64,000 nucleotides of DNA, from positions 1 through 64,000 of the forward strand of contig OX637293.1 in NCBI GenBank assembly GCA_951799445.1, given 5' to 3'. The notes under the pieces were generated by a model that saw only the letters and a list, made by a program, of their open reading frames with translations, ran no database searches and had not been told where the DNA came from. Below are positions 21,901 to 35,408 of this stretch, piece after piece. The position numbers and the translations under genes were made by a program. Within the stretch, counting starts at the first letter, position 1; the number at the start of each line of letters is the position of its first letter. The DNA comes from Pseudisothecium myosuroides. Taxonomy: Eukaryota; Streptophyta; Bryopsida; Hypnales; Lembophyllaceae.

Positions 21901-24620
21901 CATTGAAACTTCACAGTCAAGTCATTGTTGAATCATAAATGAATTCGAGTCTCCAACCACTTACTTTCCCCAAACACTGTACCTACTTTTCTGAGAGCAT
22001 CGCTGCCCATTTCTGGGCAATAGAGCTTGGGAAATTAATGGCTTGCCCAAGCCCTCCATGTCCCAGATTTCTTCAAGCTGAGGAAAACCCCAGCCATGGC
22101 ATGTATGAGGAGAACCCTCAAGCCAATGGCATGTATTTGGCATTCACATGTGTTCTGAAATTCATATAATAGACTTTGTGCAATTAATGGCTAACAATTT
22201 ATCAACACATTCTTAAAAGCACTTTAAGACATAATCATAAACATCTCAAATTTGTACATGTATATAAATATATATATATATAAAAAAAAATCTAAAGGCT
22301 TACATTTCAAAATTTCCTCCACTATTCTAACTACTTGTTGCACTATTGTGCTATTGGCTTACTATCTACATATTGCGTCACAAATGTCAAGAATGAACTA
22401 CCACACTTATTCATTGTTTGAAAATGCTCATGCGATATTGGCCAACCATGTGTTATGTGTGAGCCTTTCAATGTGTTTTGGTATGAAATAAGGTGTACTT
22501 AATGTTTTAAAGTAGTAATTAGAGGAAATTTAGAAATTAAAAGGAAAGATCTAAAATTTAAGAATACCCATAACAATGAAGTCTAACTAATTAGATTAAA
22601 AGAATAGTTAAAAAGGATTTAATGAAATTAATTGGAAAAGGGAAATACAAATCAAATAGCAAATAGCATTAGGAGAGTCCAAAAAAAATTAAAAAATGAA
22701 GAAAAAATGTAATGGAGATTAAAGCAAATCTTAAGACAAGTTGGAGATTGAAGATTTGTAGGAGATTGAAGACTTAAAAGGATGTGAAGAATAGGAAGAG
22801 TGAGGGCGGTGTGAAGTTGAAGACTAATACTAGCATGTAGATGAAGGGCTTAGTGGATAAGGGAGGTTGTGGGGTGAAGAAGGGTCATGAGGGACCCTTT
22901 CCTTGTTTTTAGCCTTTCCTCTGTTGTTTCTCTCTCTCTCATCTTATCCTTCTTCTTCTTTTGCTCCTACGTGTGGTGTGTGTTGCTTAGAAGTATTAGC
23001 TATGGTGGATTTTGGATTGAGAGGTGTTAATTAACACCAATGCAAAATAGGAGGTTGATCTTTTGTATTCAAATAGGTATCTTTGTGAAATGAAGAGGGT
23101 TTATCAACCCTTATTTTCCTTTGAATTTGTATTCAGATTTTTGCAAGTTTGTTCTACAGAATAGATCCAAATGCTTTGAGATTTTTAGGACACTCAGGTT
23201 AGTAAGTTAGCTTTTCATAAGACAAGATTCAAAGGATTTGAATCTTGTAGAATCAAAGTTATTAGTGTTAGAAGTGGGTAGTATAGGAGGAGGGTAGTTT
23301 TGGCGACGGCTGAGATTACTTTTGACTAAAACTTATATTGGTCACTCATTTCTTAAAATTAGACCTTGAAATTTTGAGAACATGTAAAGAAACAAGCTAT
23401 CTTTCTAACAAGACAAAAATCAACTCATTTGGAGTTTGGATCAAGGATTGGCCAAGTAAAAATGTGGAAAGTGGTTTCAACTCTTCTTCATCTTTAGTGG
23501 TTAGAGTATCCTTCCTTTTCCTTACTTCATTGTATAAATCCAAAAATTATAAAAAGGATACATTATTAATGCAATATGAGCTACACAAGTTGGTACCCTT
23601 GAGGTAATCAATCCCTCATTGTGATGAATTCAGTTATTATATATAATGATCCTCTGCTTTGATGACATTCTTTATCACAACATCTATTCATATACAGATG
23701 AAATACCTTTTCAAAAATCTTGTATGGAGTACTTTACTGAGCTTTCACTCTCAATTGGATTGCAACGTATGTACCATGCACTCTCCATTAATCCATTGAG
23801 CTATTTTTGCAACTGCATATTCTTCCAAAATTCTTTGCATTTGCAGAATAATCTCAAACTCTACACCTTCTTTGTGCAACTGCATTTTTAGAATCCATCC
23901 ACCACCAACGTTCCAAAGTGTCATCCTTCACTTGCATGAGCAATCTTTACTACCATTGTCTTGTTTTGATGTTCTAATTTTCAAGGTTGGACTTTGTTGT
24001 ATAATGAAGAGACAAATTTGCCGCAAATTCCCAACAATCTAATATTTTGAGAGTTGTAAAAAATGTGAACCCTTCAAACACTTGCATATCCACCCCTCTT
24101 TACATCCTTGTCAAGAGCAATGACATTTGCGGTATCAAGAAGGGCAATTAAGTGAGACATTTGAATTCTTCTCTCTGCTTAGCCCTCTTATGATTGCCAC
24201 CATCCTATAGATCCCTATTGGTTCCTCAAATATTAACCCATTTATGCAACAAAGAATTCAGCTGTTCAATTACTTGACTAAAGGTTCCATCTCTCGGTCA
24301 ATACGCTTTTCCAATTTTTTCTAGTATATTTTTTGCATTATAAAGCAAATTGTGCACTTGGTCCTTTAAGAAGTTGTTGAAGCCCCTCTTCTTTGCAATC
24401 TACTTGGAGGCACTCAAAGTGGACATCATTGTATGAAACATGTCTAATTTGAATTTTTCCACCCCTTCTTCCTGGTATCTCCCATATTTGCTTGCATAGC
24501 TTTTTATAACACATTTTTTGTGCAATAAAACCCTCTTTCATTTTCAAACAATAACATCAATAGAACAAGTCTAATAAAATCAATTCTTCTCAGTAGCAAT
24601 TTCATACATTTGTAGAAATC
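21901..24620. other. AT-rich intergenic DNA with simple repeats
   Basis: No gene is supported. Simple repeats are an AT microsatellite at about 22258-22285 and a pyrimidine tract rich in TC/TTC at 22915-22975, of the kind found near plant transcription starts. Open frames here are short, AT-driven and lack recognisable motifs. Confidence 0.4.
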
Positions 24621-27035
24621 ATACAACAAACAAACACTCATAGTATTGGAATATTATGTCATCCACAATCCTTAGTACAAATATTGAAATTTTTTGTATA
24701 AACAATATCAAGAATATACAAATAGTTTACATTTCATGATGTAGGCATGTGTGAAATGCCACTTCCATCTATCTTTCGAGAAGTTTTGCCTATCCAAATT
24801 CAATTTCAGCTCTTAAATGGGTGCATTAAGAACCTCCTACCTTAACACTAAATGCAAAGTTGGTTAACAAAACTCAATGAAGTACTTTAATTTGGTGGCC
24901 ACTAACCACGGTCATGGACTTTTTGAACTAAGAATAATACAGTGAATAGCAAGCTGAAATTTTGCATCCAAGTCGACCACGATCGTCTTCAAGTTCACCG
25001 CAACTTACTATTCTCCAACACCACAACAGTCCTGCCAACCTAAAACAACAAGAATTCATCAAAACATATTAAGCCTCTTTGTTCATCGCCATTGCCAACC
25101 TACAAATTGTCGTGCATATTTAAATTCAATTTGATCAAGTGAATGCAAAGATTGAATGTAGATCATAGTGTACCTCCTACAAAGTCTTAAATAGTCATCG
25201 CAGTTGCACTACCTCAGTGAATAGCAAGCTGAAATTTTGCATCCAAGTCGACCACAATCATTCTCCAAGTTCATTGCAACTACACACCCTAAACCCACTT
25301 AAGTTTAGAACAAAGCTTTGAAAAATGCAATAGGACTATTATTCAAGGACGGTCATAAAAAGATCATTTTCACATGTGCAACAAATAATGCTCAAACCTA
25401 AATGCTTGAAATTGGTTTAGAATTAAGCCCATTCAAAGCATTTTTACCTGAAAATTTGATTGGAAAGCTTATTGTTCTCCCACACCATGACAGTCCTGCC
25501 AACTTAAAATAACAAGAATTCATCAAAACATATCAAGCCTCTTTGTTCATCGCCATCACCAACCTACAAATTGCTGTGCATATTGAACTTTAATTTGATC
25601 AAGTGAATGCAAAGATTGAGTGTAGGTCATGGTGTACCTCCTACAAAAGTCTTAAATAGTCATCGCAGTCGTACTACCTCAGTGAATAGCAAGCTGAAAT
25701 TTTGCATCCAAGTCGACCACAATCATTCTCCAAGTTCACCGCAACTACACAAAACAACTTGTCGCATCAACAACGTCCAATGAACACAACAAGCTTCAAA
25801 ACTTGACTTCAGCAGAGACACAAAGTATCATATATGACTAGCAATATTTTCAAGTCTGTTCCATTGCTTGTTTGATTTTATACCTCCATCTTGGCCTGCA
25901 GCATCAATAATTCCAAAGTCTGCTGCTTCCAATTTATTGACTAGAAGTTCAATTCAGTCCACACCAAAGTTCCACATATGAATCCCTCTTCCACTCCCCA
26001 TTAACTGAAAATGATTTCCTCCTAATTTCGGAACCCCCTCCAAATTGCTCAGCCCTTAAGGTTCTGGGAGAAAAAAACACTCACTAGTTCCCTGCATCAA
26101 CCACAACCAAAGTGAGGAGCCTTAATACTTAGCTTCAATCAAACAAATTACGGCCTTTTGTTCCCTTGCGTTTGTGTCTGTTCGATTGTTCACATTGCTC
26201 AATCCGGAACTCTCAGGTCACCAAGCACTGGAGCGCTTGACATCAACATCAACAACTTCAAATGACTTTAGTTTCAGAAAATTGGACTGGAATGTACCTC
26301 AAATGTGAAAATATCAAGCTTCAATACTAGACTAGACTCAATGCTTGTCGTGTCAACGAAACTTTGTGAGATCAAGAGAACCCTAATGTATATATAAAAA
26401 TCGAGGCTACCCAGTTCAGACTCTAAAGTCGGAAGGTGATCCAGTGCAAGATGAATCAGGAGCTATTGGTGATCCAAATGGTGCAAGTTCTGATGCAAGA
26501 GCAAATTACTGGGGTCCTTGATCCAGTTCAAGGACTCCCAACTTTGACCAAGATGCAACCTCATCTATGCTACAAACTGCACTCTCAAGCTGAAATATAA
26601 GTATCAAACCTGATGTATCATCATTTAACTCAACTAGGGCACACTTAGGGTTTGATCATCCGCATTGTTTGTCCGAGCGAGGGTCATTCCTACTCCTCTG
26701 TCCTTCAACATAGAATAGATTTGGAATCGATTGATTTCTTGAAAGAAATTTAACTGAAAACAAACCGATATTTCTACAACATGGACTGGAACGTAGTCAG
26801 GGGACTGGAACGTAGTCAGGGGAAACCTCAAATGTGAAAGTATCAATCTCTAAGATTTTCTAATCCCATATACAGAAAGAAAGCTACAACAGATATTGCA
26901 ACTCATGAAAAGCAAGAAACCTGAACCACAACATCTCACATGAACAACCCCAATATCTGAGCTTACCCTCCCCAATTGAGTAAACCTCCAAGCAAAAAGA
27001 GAACCCACAACACCCACAGCTCTCAACGTATGCAA
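24621..27035. repeat. Dispersed repeat, long copy (A)
   Basis: The left part (24621-24990) matches 52045-52410 almost base for base, and the right part (about 26866-27000) matches 52583-52720. The second copy lacks most of the middle. Within this copy a roughly 464-bp unit is duplicated: AACATATTAAGCCTCTTTG... at 25064 and 25527, and AGTCTTAAATAGTCATCGCA at 25180 and 25650. The motif CAGTGAATAGCAAGCTGAAA appears three times (near 24942, 25215 and 25679). The right part contains a GGGGAGGGTAAGC donor-like site on the minus strand, so the repeat may derive from a gene's intron-exon region. Confidence 0.8.
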
Positions 27036-28409
27036 ACAGCTTCAAATTTAACTTTGCTGCAAAGAAAGGATCACATGCTGGACAGAAAGGATATCATGCT
27101 GCACTGCAACAAGTTCCGTGCTCTAACTTCACTCTAACCTCAGTCCATCACTGCGAGTTTTTGAACTACCTTTCAGCTGTTTCTGCTCTCAGCTTTCTGT
27201 CTCTGAATTGCATTGCATTGTTCCTTGCCGAACCATGCCCAAAAAAAATAGTACCATGGAAAGGTGAATTTTTGAGAAGAACCCCCCTCCCCCCCGAGCA
27301 GATTATTATTTAAGAGCAAATGCCTTCCGTCCCTTTTGTTCAATTACAATTCTCGCCCCCAAGTCCCAAGAAAGCTAACTAGTACTAAGGATTCATGGAT
27401 TTGTTTGGAGCTACTGCAGCAGGTGAAGTGCAATCTGCAGCAACTCATTTCATGTGTAGAGTAAGGCACTCCAACCAGTACATAGATTGGCTTCACCAAT
27501 GTTAAGGAAATGTGCATGAGTGCGTGAGACTATCTCATTCACCTCAAATTGATAAGGCCAGGAGGTAGAGTAGCTTACCCTTGCAAAGAACTTGCGAAAT
27601 CGCACAGTTCCGCCCTCAAAGCTTGGCTTGCATCAATTTCAACTAGTTGTGGTAGTTTATGCCCGAGTCTAATTTACACCACTCACACAAGTTTCTGCTA
27701 GTGAAGTCGCTATCGATAACCATCACTTGAAATCCATTGGCGCAATGTTCTGAGTTCCTCATAGTGTCAGCACAATTTTTGTAAATGACGATGCTCGGCA
27801 AAGGGCCAGTAGTGAAAAATCCTTTATTTCAGACATGTATTCACAACAAGGATACGTAACTTACTTGACAAACTAGCGGCCGACCGTAGACATTCCCAAC
27901 AGTAAGAAATTATTCCTTCTTCGTCTATCCTTTATGCTAATCACCCTGCATTGGACAAAGTGTCAGCAGCAACTACAATGCATTTCACACAAATCTTTGC
28001 CATAATTTCTGCGCATCACAAAGGCTAATTGATGCAAAAGCCATGTTCTCTAGCAAGATTCTCCGTGATGCTACCAGTTCTTACTACAAAAGAACCCACA
28101 CGCGTCGAAGAGGACTCTAAAACCCGTTACGGACCTCATCCCTCTCCCACGCTAAGCCCCGTTACCAACACCAAAACATCTATTGATACATTTACTAGCA
28201 AGTGGTGTAACCATGACTCAACTCAACTCAATGTCTATGGTCATTGATCTCAGAAAGAAAATGGAGAAATAGGGTCACGTATAATGGTCTACAACCTTCC
28301 ACCTTGCAAGTGCATGAGAAAATTATACACAAGGAAAAAAAAAATAGATATCAAACAGACTACGGCAGCTCGGGAGTTGGAACTCGGGAGTTTAGGGTTT
28401 AAGGTTAAC
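27036..28409. other. Intergenic DNA of moderate GC, no confident gene
   Basis: Base composition is closer to that of plant gene leaders than to the AT-rich desert. It holds a poly-C stretch near 27285-27298. A 72-codon frame at 28029-28247 on the plus strand has no recognisable motif. Nothing else stands out. Confidence 0.35.
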
Positions 28410-30147
28410 GCACCCCAAGGTTCTCCTCTTGCCACGTTATGTTCATCATCGTCTGCCCTGCCGTCAAAACCTGTCAATCAAGAGTTGATACTTATGAAGG
28501 TCATTGGAAATGCGTCTAATGGAACTGAATTTTGGAACTCGGCTGATTTATCCTAATTCCGAAAGGGTGACGGCACGTTGGAGCTTTAGTCATGGACAAT
28601 GTGAGAAGTACATTGCAAGAATGCGACCTAACAAATGGATACGCGAGTCTGTGCAAAACTGGCACTTACAAGCATCAAAGATCACTCGATTGCGAGTAGC
28701 GGTGACTACGAACTCAACGAAGCTCGCTGAGACATGGCACCAATGAGGCCCAAGTGGAACAGAGGTTTGTCTGTGAAGCTTTTCATTGCCTACAAGCAAA
28801 GGCTGGGAAAGCAAACCTGAACTTCTAAGTGGGAATACTCAATCCACACATTCATACGCAAGGGCTAGCCTTCCAGGACTGGGCATTTGGAATTCGGTTG
28901 ATTGTATGCGTATCAGTGATGCTCTCTAGTGTATGGCGAATCTTTGCAAACCCTTACCTGACTTTCACACTAGCAAAATCAACATAAGAAAATATAAAAG
29001 TCGCCAAGTGTTGAATAAGTTTAGTAGTACAAAGCTGCTGACGCCGATGACCATTTCACGCTTGGTGAAATTCTAGATATTTGGACACATTTGGTACAAT
29101 CGGACAAGGTGATCTATGACAATCAAAGGCATGGTTATCACAAAATGCAATATTGTGCAATTTTCTACCACCAAGCAACTCGACAGGTAATTGATTTTCT
29201 TTATCTGTGGCTTTGATTGGATCAATGGGACGTGGTGCCAAGGCAAATCACATTATAGGACACATAGCACCTGGCTCCCTCTCAAAGAACCGCAAGCGAT
29301 ACTAGCCCATCACACGGCTCCCTTCTCCTTAAACCTGACACTACTGCCATAATACCCGGTAAAGGAATTGGAGATTCGGGTCTCACCTATCACAAGAGAC
29401 ATGGAATTGGGAACACCTATTACAGAACCTTGAGGACCATCAATTCGCCACGAACTAGCACCCTAACAACGATCTGCACAAAGTAAGAATCAGTATGACA
29501 AAGTTGAAGAGGTACTTTAAGTTTACTTGATGAGTTGAAGGTGGTCATTGCTCGCTCAAATCCTAGGCTAAGACTCGAGAGTCCTTCAGGGTTGTTCACC
29601 AAGGACAGAATGTCGAAAGAAGAATGCACGTCTTCTGGCAAGAACCTACTATTCGAGGCGCCAGAAACTCCTGTCCCATTTGCACCAATCCAGTCTCTCG
29701 CAACCCAACAATAAATTCACACAAACCCCCAAAATCCCATATAAGAGACAATAACCACAGAAACTCACATTTGTCACCACTGTCCACTCTCCGCAACCAA
29801 ATTTTTTCTCCAGCTCCTCTCGCTGATGCCGCAATTCCGCAACAGTCAAGGATGCTATTCTCAAATCCAAAGTGCCTGAGTGCTACAACATGGAAGCCCC
29901 CCACAACAACAAGCTGCTGAGTGCTGATACAAAAGACAAACCGTTTGATGCCATATTTCATACCCTGTGACGATCCTAGTTGATACCCAGGTGAAAATAA
30001 TACCCGGTGAAAATGATTCCATGTGCATAGTACCCCCACATCAACATAAAAATGTTGCATTCCTGCGCCAACATTTAAGGTAGAGCCACCCATTCCTGAC
30101 CTATGACCCATTCCCAACCTATAGTTCTGACCAAACCTAGAATGCAT
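28410..30147 (-). other. Coding-like segments, possible multi-exon minus-strand gene
   Basis: Several segments read like plant exons on the minus strand. One at 29770-29876 follows CACTCAG and ends at AAT|GTGAGT; it contains DLRIASLTVAELRHQREELE, an amphipathic, SAP-like or coiled-coil stretch. A second at about 29535-29660 contains FLPEDVHSSFDILSLVNNPE. A third around 29160-29241 reads APRPIDPIKATDKENQLPVE. A fourth near 28420-28477 reads GFDGRADDDEHNVARGEPWG after a TTGACAG acceptor. I could not chain them with consistent phases, and the family is unknown. The 183-codon frame 29596-30147 overlaps them in another frame and is less plausible. Treat as a candidate gene or pseudogene. Confidence 0.4.
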
Positions 30148-30577
30148 TTATTTTTCCTTTTCAAAGTTGGAACCAATAAATACATGACACATGTTCCAAG
30201 TTGTGAGAAAGAAAGTAGGAAATAATGATGAATAAATAGTTCTTAAATGCTTGGAATTGGAAGAATCTAGACATTGGCCATGGATCTAGAGTGCTTTTTG
30301 CCTCCCAAAATTCATAATAATTTCAGTTCAAGCGATAAAAATAATTAACAATTTTTTTGCAAGCCTTATCATTTTTATCAATGTATCTCTAAAACTATTT
30401 GCTTTGCCTCCACTACTCCAGATCACATCGGATTTCTTTATTGGATTAGTTACGGGGGGCTATACCTTGCATAATTGACATATATATGTTAGTTTGGTCA
30501 ATCTAATATCCAAATCAACAAATAAGTGTTGATTTTTTGTTGAATTGGATGCCACTTTCTATTAGCTAGACCTTATG

Positions 30578-30648
30578 TATTGAAATGATGCAACTACGTT
30601 ACAGTATGACAACAACAAGAGGGTCAGACTATTGAGAGTTGCAGTAGC
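30578..30648 (+). repeat. Short dispersed repeat shared with 63278-63350
   Basis: The words GATGCAACTACGTTA and ACAACAACAAGAGGGTCAGA occur here and again at about 63290-63335 in the same order and orientation, with few differences. It is a fragment of a dispersed repeat whose full extent I cannot see. Confidence 0.7.
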
Positions 30649-30776
30649 TTAAACCCCTAATTAAAGGTCCAAGGCGTTTTTGGCTTCAAAAACACGATTG
30701 CTTTTGAAGTGTTATAAATTCAAATGTTACTAAGTTATAGGGATCTCAACTATACAATCTAGATGACATGAATCAA

Positions 30777-30917
30777 ATACCCAAAATCTTCATGTTTGAG
30801 AATACTGAAATCTACATGTCTACAAGTATCCAAAATCTTCGTATTTGAAAATACTGAAATCTACATATCTACAGATATCCAGAATCTTTGTATTTGAGAA
30901 TACTGAAATCTAAACGA
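30777..30917 (+). repeat. 50-bp tandem repeat, three units
   Basis: Units start near 30777, 30827 and 30876 and share (T)ATCCAAAATCTTCGTATTTG and GAATACTGAAATCTACAT. The units differ by a few bases each, so this is a young to middle-aged minisatellite. Confidence 0.85.
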
Positions 30918-31447
30918 GTTAGACATCTTCAGAATGTACTGGGTCTGAGAAATTGGAAGACGAATGTAAGTCATTTGTAGATATACCTTCCTGTATCTAC
31001 AAAACCGGGGATGCTCGTATTTGAATTTGAAATGGAGGCAACTGTACGGCGCCTCGGATGCTACGACAACCTTGTGAGTGGACGAAGAGGAACAGGGAAT
31101 CTACGACTAAGTCAAGAAATTCGTAGATGACGGAATCAAAATGTACGCCGCTGCTAAAAGGCAAAAGGGGGCTTGGAAAATTGGGGCGGAAGATTCAAGG
31201 ACGTGTAACAATTCAAAGTCTTTTTGGCTGTAAGCGAGAAGCGTCCATTCGATCCTGGTGTTGCATTATGATTGGGTGTCACTGCACTGCTCCCATCATG
31301 CATTTTGAAAAGCCGGTATGATCAATGGAGGAAATCCTAAAGTGGAATTCATTGGGACTGGATATACAATCGGACATCCTCTTATTTTGCCTCCAAGTGT
31401 CGCTACTAAGGTGTACCGTACTACTCTCTAAGTGCTTGGACTAAAGA

Positions 31448-31795
31448 TAAGGTAGTGTGTTCGAAAAATGATCGTATTCTAAATGCGACTCCTATCTAGG
31501 AAAGCTTGACATGTTGCTTGAAATATCTACAGTAGAACCTCTCTTAGTACATGGTGTTGGGATTATATATTAAGAGAGGTTTATACATTTGAAAAAGTGT
31601 AATAATGGTCACTAACTAGTGTAACCTCTAACTACACTACTTTTTAGAAAAAGTGCTTGAAATTGAGCTTACCTACTAACCTTCTTTGTGCATATTATGC
31701 ACTAAGAGAGGATATTGTAAGAAAGGTTCTATTATATTATTGTCAATGATGAGTTAGGTAGGCTTAAACAATCGCTTTAAGAGCAGACTACCTTA
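31448..31795. mobile_element. TAAGGTAG-end MITE remnant hosting a pogo-like MITE
   Basis: The left end TAAGGTAGTGTGTTC and right end GAGCAGACTACCTTA match the ends of the copy at 62301-62711. About 210 of the 348 bases are the nested element at 31528-31736. Confidence 0.5.
31528..31736. mobile_element. Pogo/Emigrant-like MITE, unit 1
   Basis: The ends are TACAGTAGAACCTCTCTTAG and, at the right, GGTTCTATTATA. The outer TA fits the TA target site of Tc1/mariner elements. It matches the ends of the element at 7277-8319. The interior has a second inverted CTAAGAGAGG motif. Confidence 0.7.
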
Positions 31796-32002
31796 ATGGA
31801 GATAAGGTCAAACCACCCACATTCGATTACTTATACAATTCTATGACAGAGATCAAGAGTAGTATGAAGCGATGCAATTTTTTCTTAAATAAAAAGATAG
31901 GAAATATGGGAGATTGTATATTTTTTGTGATTTTATTTCCAGAATTGAAACTATAAATGCAACTCCTATCTAGGAAAGTGTGACATGTTGCTTGAAATAT
32001 CT

Positions 32003-32190
32003 GTAATAGAACCTCTCTTAGTACATGGTGTGGGGACTATGCACTAAAAAAGGTTTATGCATTTAGAGAGGTGTAATAATGGTCACTAACTAACATGGCC
32101 TCTAACCACTACTTTTTAGAAAAAGTGATTGAATTAGGGCCCACCATACTATGCACAAAGAGAGGATATACTAAGAGAGGTTCTATTGTA
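32003..32190. mobile_element. Pogo/Emigrant-like MITE, unit 2
   Basis: The copy of the preceding MITE carried along in the 474-bp duplication. The ends are GTAATAGAACCTCTCTTAG and CTAAGAGAGGTTCTATTGTA. Confidence 0.7.
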
Positions 32191-32928
32191 TTACTGTCAA
32201 TGATGACTTCGGTAAGCTTAAAAAGGCCGCTTTAAAAGCAAACTACCTTAGTACAGATAAGGTCAAACCACCCACATCCAATCACTTAAGCAAATCTATG
32301 ACATAAATTATGATTAGTATAGGGCGATGCAAAAAAAAATTATTAAAAAAATAAAAATATGGGGATTGCATATTTTTCATAATTTTATTCACAAAATTGA
32401 AATTACTATAAATTTTAGGAGCCCAAAAGTGCTCAAAATCCAAAAGCAATATCTAGGTTTTTTTTATTCAAATCATTCGAGAACTAATGTACTTTCCTAA
32501 TTTTTATTTCCTATTCTCTTGCTTGCTATTTTCCGTGCACTTTGGGATATGTGTCATGACTTTGTTAGTTCTAACCTTGAGAAGGGGAAGGAAAAAAAAC
32601 ATTCCAAGCTTCATTTGGAAATCTATGTGTTCCAGTCTTGGTTAGAAATAGTTGCACCCTACATGTTGGATATATGTCTTTGATTGGGAAATAGTGGTCT
32701 AACCTTAGTTGTATGCTTGTATGGTCCCTATAAACTGATTATGTTTATTAATAAAAATCTTCCTAAAATATCTATATCTTCATTTCAGAACACTCTATAT
32801 TTTTTCTTTAAAACATATTAGAGTTAATCGTAAAGGTTGTCTTTAGTTGGCTCAAAATGTTGACTTTTTTTTCAATTTAGAGCAAATTCCAAGAGGCTCA
32901 GAACAAGCCTTGGGCATTTACGGGTTAA

Positions 32929-34510
32929 CTGTTACTCCAGTTTTGTACACGACACAGGCACAGTGTTGTCATATATCGCGGTGCCACGTATTGAAGGGTT
33001 TAGCATATGCTATTATTCTTTTGACGATATTTGCGAGAGGCTTGCTCATACATTCTGAACTGTACTGTAAGATCCGATGTGCATTGCACACCTCATTCAT
33101 CCGAACGTACATTTTTTTGGGGAATAATGGGAATCACCTGCCCTTTCCCTATTTTTTTCAGATGTAGTCCACATTTTACCTATTTGCAAAGTAACTTCCA
33201 CCAACTTACTCGGTGGTAAACCAGTAGCATTTGCTGACGTGGCTCAGTCCTGTTGTTTTGGACAAAGCAAAAAATGAAGGAATGTTTTGCGGCCTGTTTT
33301 TCTGAACATGAACGTCTTAACTCCTAAACGTCTGGATTCATCTCCAAAATTGACGATTTGAGAAAATCCATTATAAACTACAATTTGGAAGAATATTTTG
33401 GAATTGTTATACAAATGAAAACTGTAGATTTTGATTTTTAAATTCTATTCGTACGGTTAGATCTACTAATGCTATCACCAATCTTTTTTTATAAATTTTG
33501 AAAAGAAAATTTCAGAATTCCTTCTAAATTCAACTACAAGTAAAATATTATCATTTTTTGAGTAAAACTTGTTGGAATGGATTTGAAATAAGGTTCTCTT
33601 CATATGGTGATTTTTTGAAATTTTTGTGACCCTTACATCTTTGACCTCATTTTTGCACATCTAGTTTTGAACTAAAGTCAATGCAAATTGACCACTTGAC
33701 ATACTTCCACATTTGTAATTTTAGAAATGTATATATTCTAGTAACAACAAATCAAACCGATGGATAGGACAACAACTTGATAAGGTATCACCAAAAATTA
33801 GGATGACTTTCATCCAAGCAGGAATGAGACAGAAACAAGGATCTGAATCTGTTCATCGTCCAGAAAATGGACGTCGGAGCGCTCCAGGGTTAACCTGTTT
33901 CACATATTTTTTTGAGCGACATCCGAGTGATTTGACCAACATTTCCAACAATTCTGGCTTCCACCTCCTCTGAATCTCTAACAGGCTCTTGTTTTACAAA
34001 ACATGAACGTTTTGCTCTAACATCACAAAAAACAATGTTTTCTTATAGTGAGAATTGGTTAATTGTAAGGCAGTTTTGGGAAATTCACAGCAAGTATGGA
34101 AACGAAAAAATTATGCCAACTGTAGCAGCAAGGAGAGCATTTGGACAACCACGTTTTTGTATGTGGGCTGGCTCTACTATGAGGCTAAATTTCAAAGCAA
34201 ACAACCTGCAGACCCTAAACCTGCAACTGTAAAGGGGCTATTGGATAACACTGCAAGGCCTACAAGTACATCACCATTGACGTCAGACTCCCAATTGAGA
34301 CCAATATTCTGAACACTAAAAAAGCAGCCTTGAACTATGCAAATAAAGTTAAACTCATTCAAAATACTATAACATTCACAACGAGCAGGTATGGTGAAAA
34401 AGCCAAGCCAAAGTCAAGCCAAAGCCAAGCCTCTTTTTTAACAGTCAAAGGTGCACTATTCAGCATTGTACAAGTGCTTGTTTTTCTTTAAAAGTTGTAA
34501 AATGTAATTT
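32929..34510. other. AT-rich intergenic DNA
   Basis: No supported gene. Part of 33190-33310 weakly resembles 19280-19400. Short open frames are present but show no motifs or splice-bounded coding sense. Confidence 0.35.
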
Positions 34511-35408
34511 AAACTCTAGAGAACCATTGTTCCTTTGGGGAACAAATGGGATTTTGGGCAAGTACCAGTGCTGAATTTTTCTCTTGATTTTTTAAAACTT
34601 TTTTGAAGATAGAAAAAATGAAGAGCTTCATAGGAAACTAAAGTAATTTCCTTTGGTTCTTGGAAGCAAAAGTTATGCCAAAGAAGCTTAAAACAAGAGA
34701 AAGGTAAAATTTTAATCTAAAATTAAATTTTTTTTTTCTTATAGATTATATTTTTATCTATCTAAAAACCTTTCATTCATTCCACTTGTATTTGTTATGA
34801 GAAAGTAATGGACAATTTTTGGGGGGCAATTAAACTATCTTCTGAAAAAATAACTTGGAGGATTCATTTTTTAATGCAATTTTTTCAATTTTTTAGAAAC
34901 AAATGTTCTACATGGTTTAATTTGCTTAGTAAAACAATGTCACCATTGGGATTAGTGCATTTTAATTTCATCTTAAAGATATTAATAATTTAGATTTTCC
35001 TTCTATCTCATATCTACTTCTATTTAACAATTTCCTAAACTACAAAATTAAGCTATTTTTGATATGTTTTTTTTCATAGATTCTCAACTGAATTTCCTAT
35101 CACAAAGATTTAAAGCTCAAAACTTTGCAGTGCAAAAAATTTAAGTTTAAAAGGTTCAAAGTCAAAAAATATGGTCTCTCAATGTACCAAAAAATTTGAT
35201 TTCTTTACTTTAAATGAAAATATCTTGCAATCAATGATGTCAAAAATTCTAATAAAATTTCCCCAAATTCTTATACTAGTTAGGTGTAAAATCCTATGGT
35301 TAGAAGTGAAAGAAAAAACAATTTTTAGATTTTTTCACCCTTTGCAATTGGATTGGCAATTTTGAGTGGTTTTTGGGAGAAAAAAGGCCATGGTACTTTA
35401 GGGGCTAA
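34511..35408. mobile_element. Probable inverted copy of the TTAA element, one clear end
   Basis: The right end (ATGGTACTTTAGGGGCTAAA at 35391-35410) and the preceding 230 bases match, on the other strand, the left part of the copy at 47183-48111: AAATATCTTGCAATC, TAGTTAGGTGTAAAATCCTA and the TTTTGAGTGGTTTTTGG module. The left end is unclear; a GGGCAAGTACCAGTG module at about 34557 resembles one in the copy at 43859, so the left end may be near 34511. Confidence 0.5.

Larger units (their letters stand above)
31480..32427 (+). repeat. 474-bp tandem duplication
   Basis: Two adjacent units, about 31480-31953 and 31954-32427, align along their length: CTCCTATCTAGGAAAG, GACATGTTGCTTGAAATATC, TAATGGTCACTAACTA, GATAAGGTCAAACCACCCAC and others recur at a 474-base offset. 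The units have diverged by clear base changes and small indels, so the duplication is not recent. Confidence 0.9.
30649..32928. mobile_element. Candidate large TTAA element carrying nested insertions
   Basis: The left end is TTAAACCCCTAATTAAAGG followed by TCCAAGGCGTTTTTGGC, the usual family start. The right end is GCCTTGGGCATTTACGGGTTAA, the same right end as copy 2. If these are partners the element is 2.28 kb, expanded by a duplicated block with pogo-like MITEs (31480-32427). Alternatively they are ends of two different copies. Confidence 0.5.

Noticed and set aside
29596..30147. 183-codon minus-strand ORF
   Set aside because: It crosses splice-bounded coding-like segments that use another frame, and the product has no recognisable motif. 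I kept the region only as a candidate multi-exon gene.
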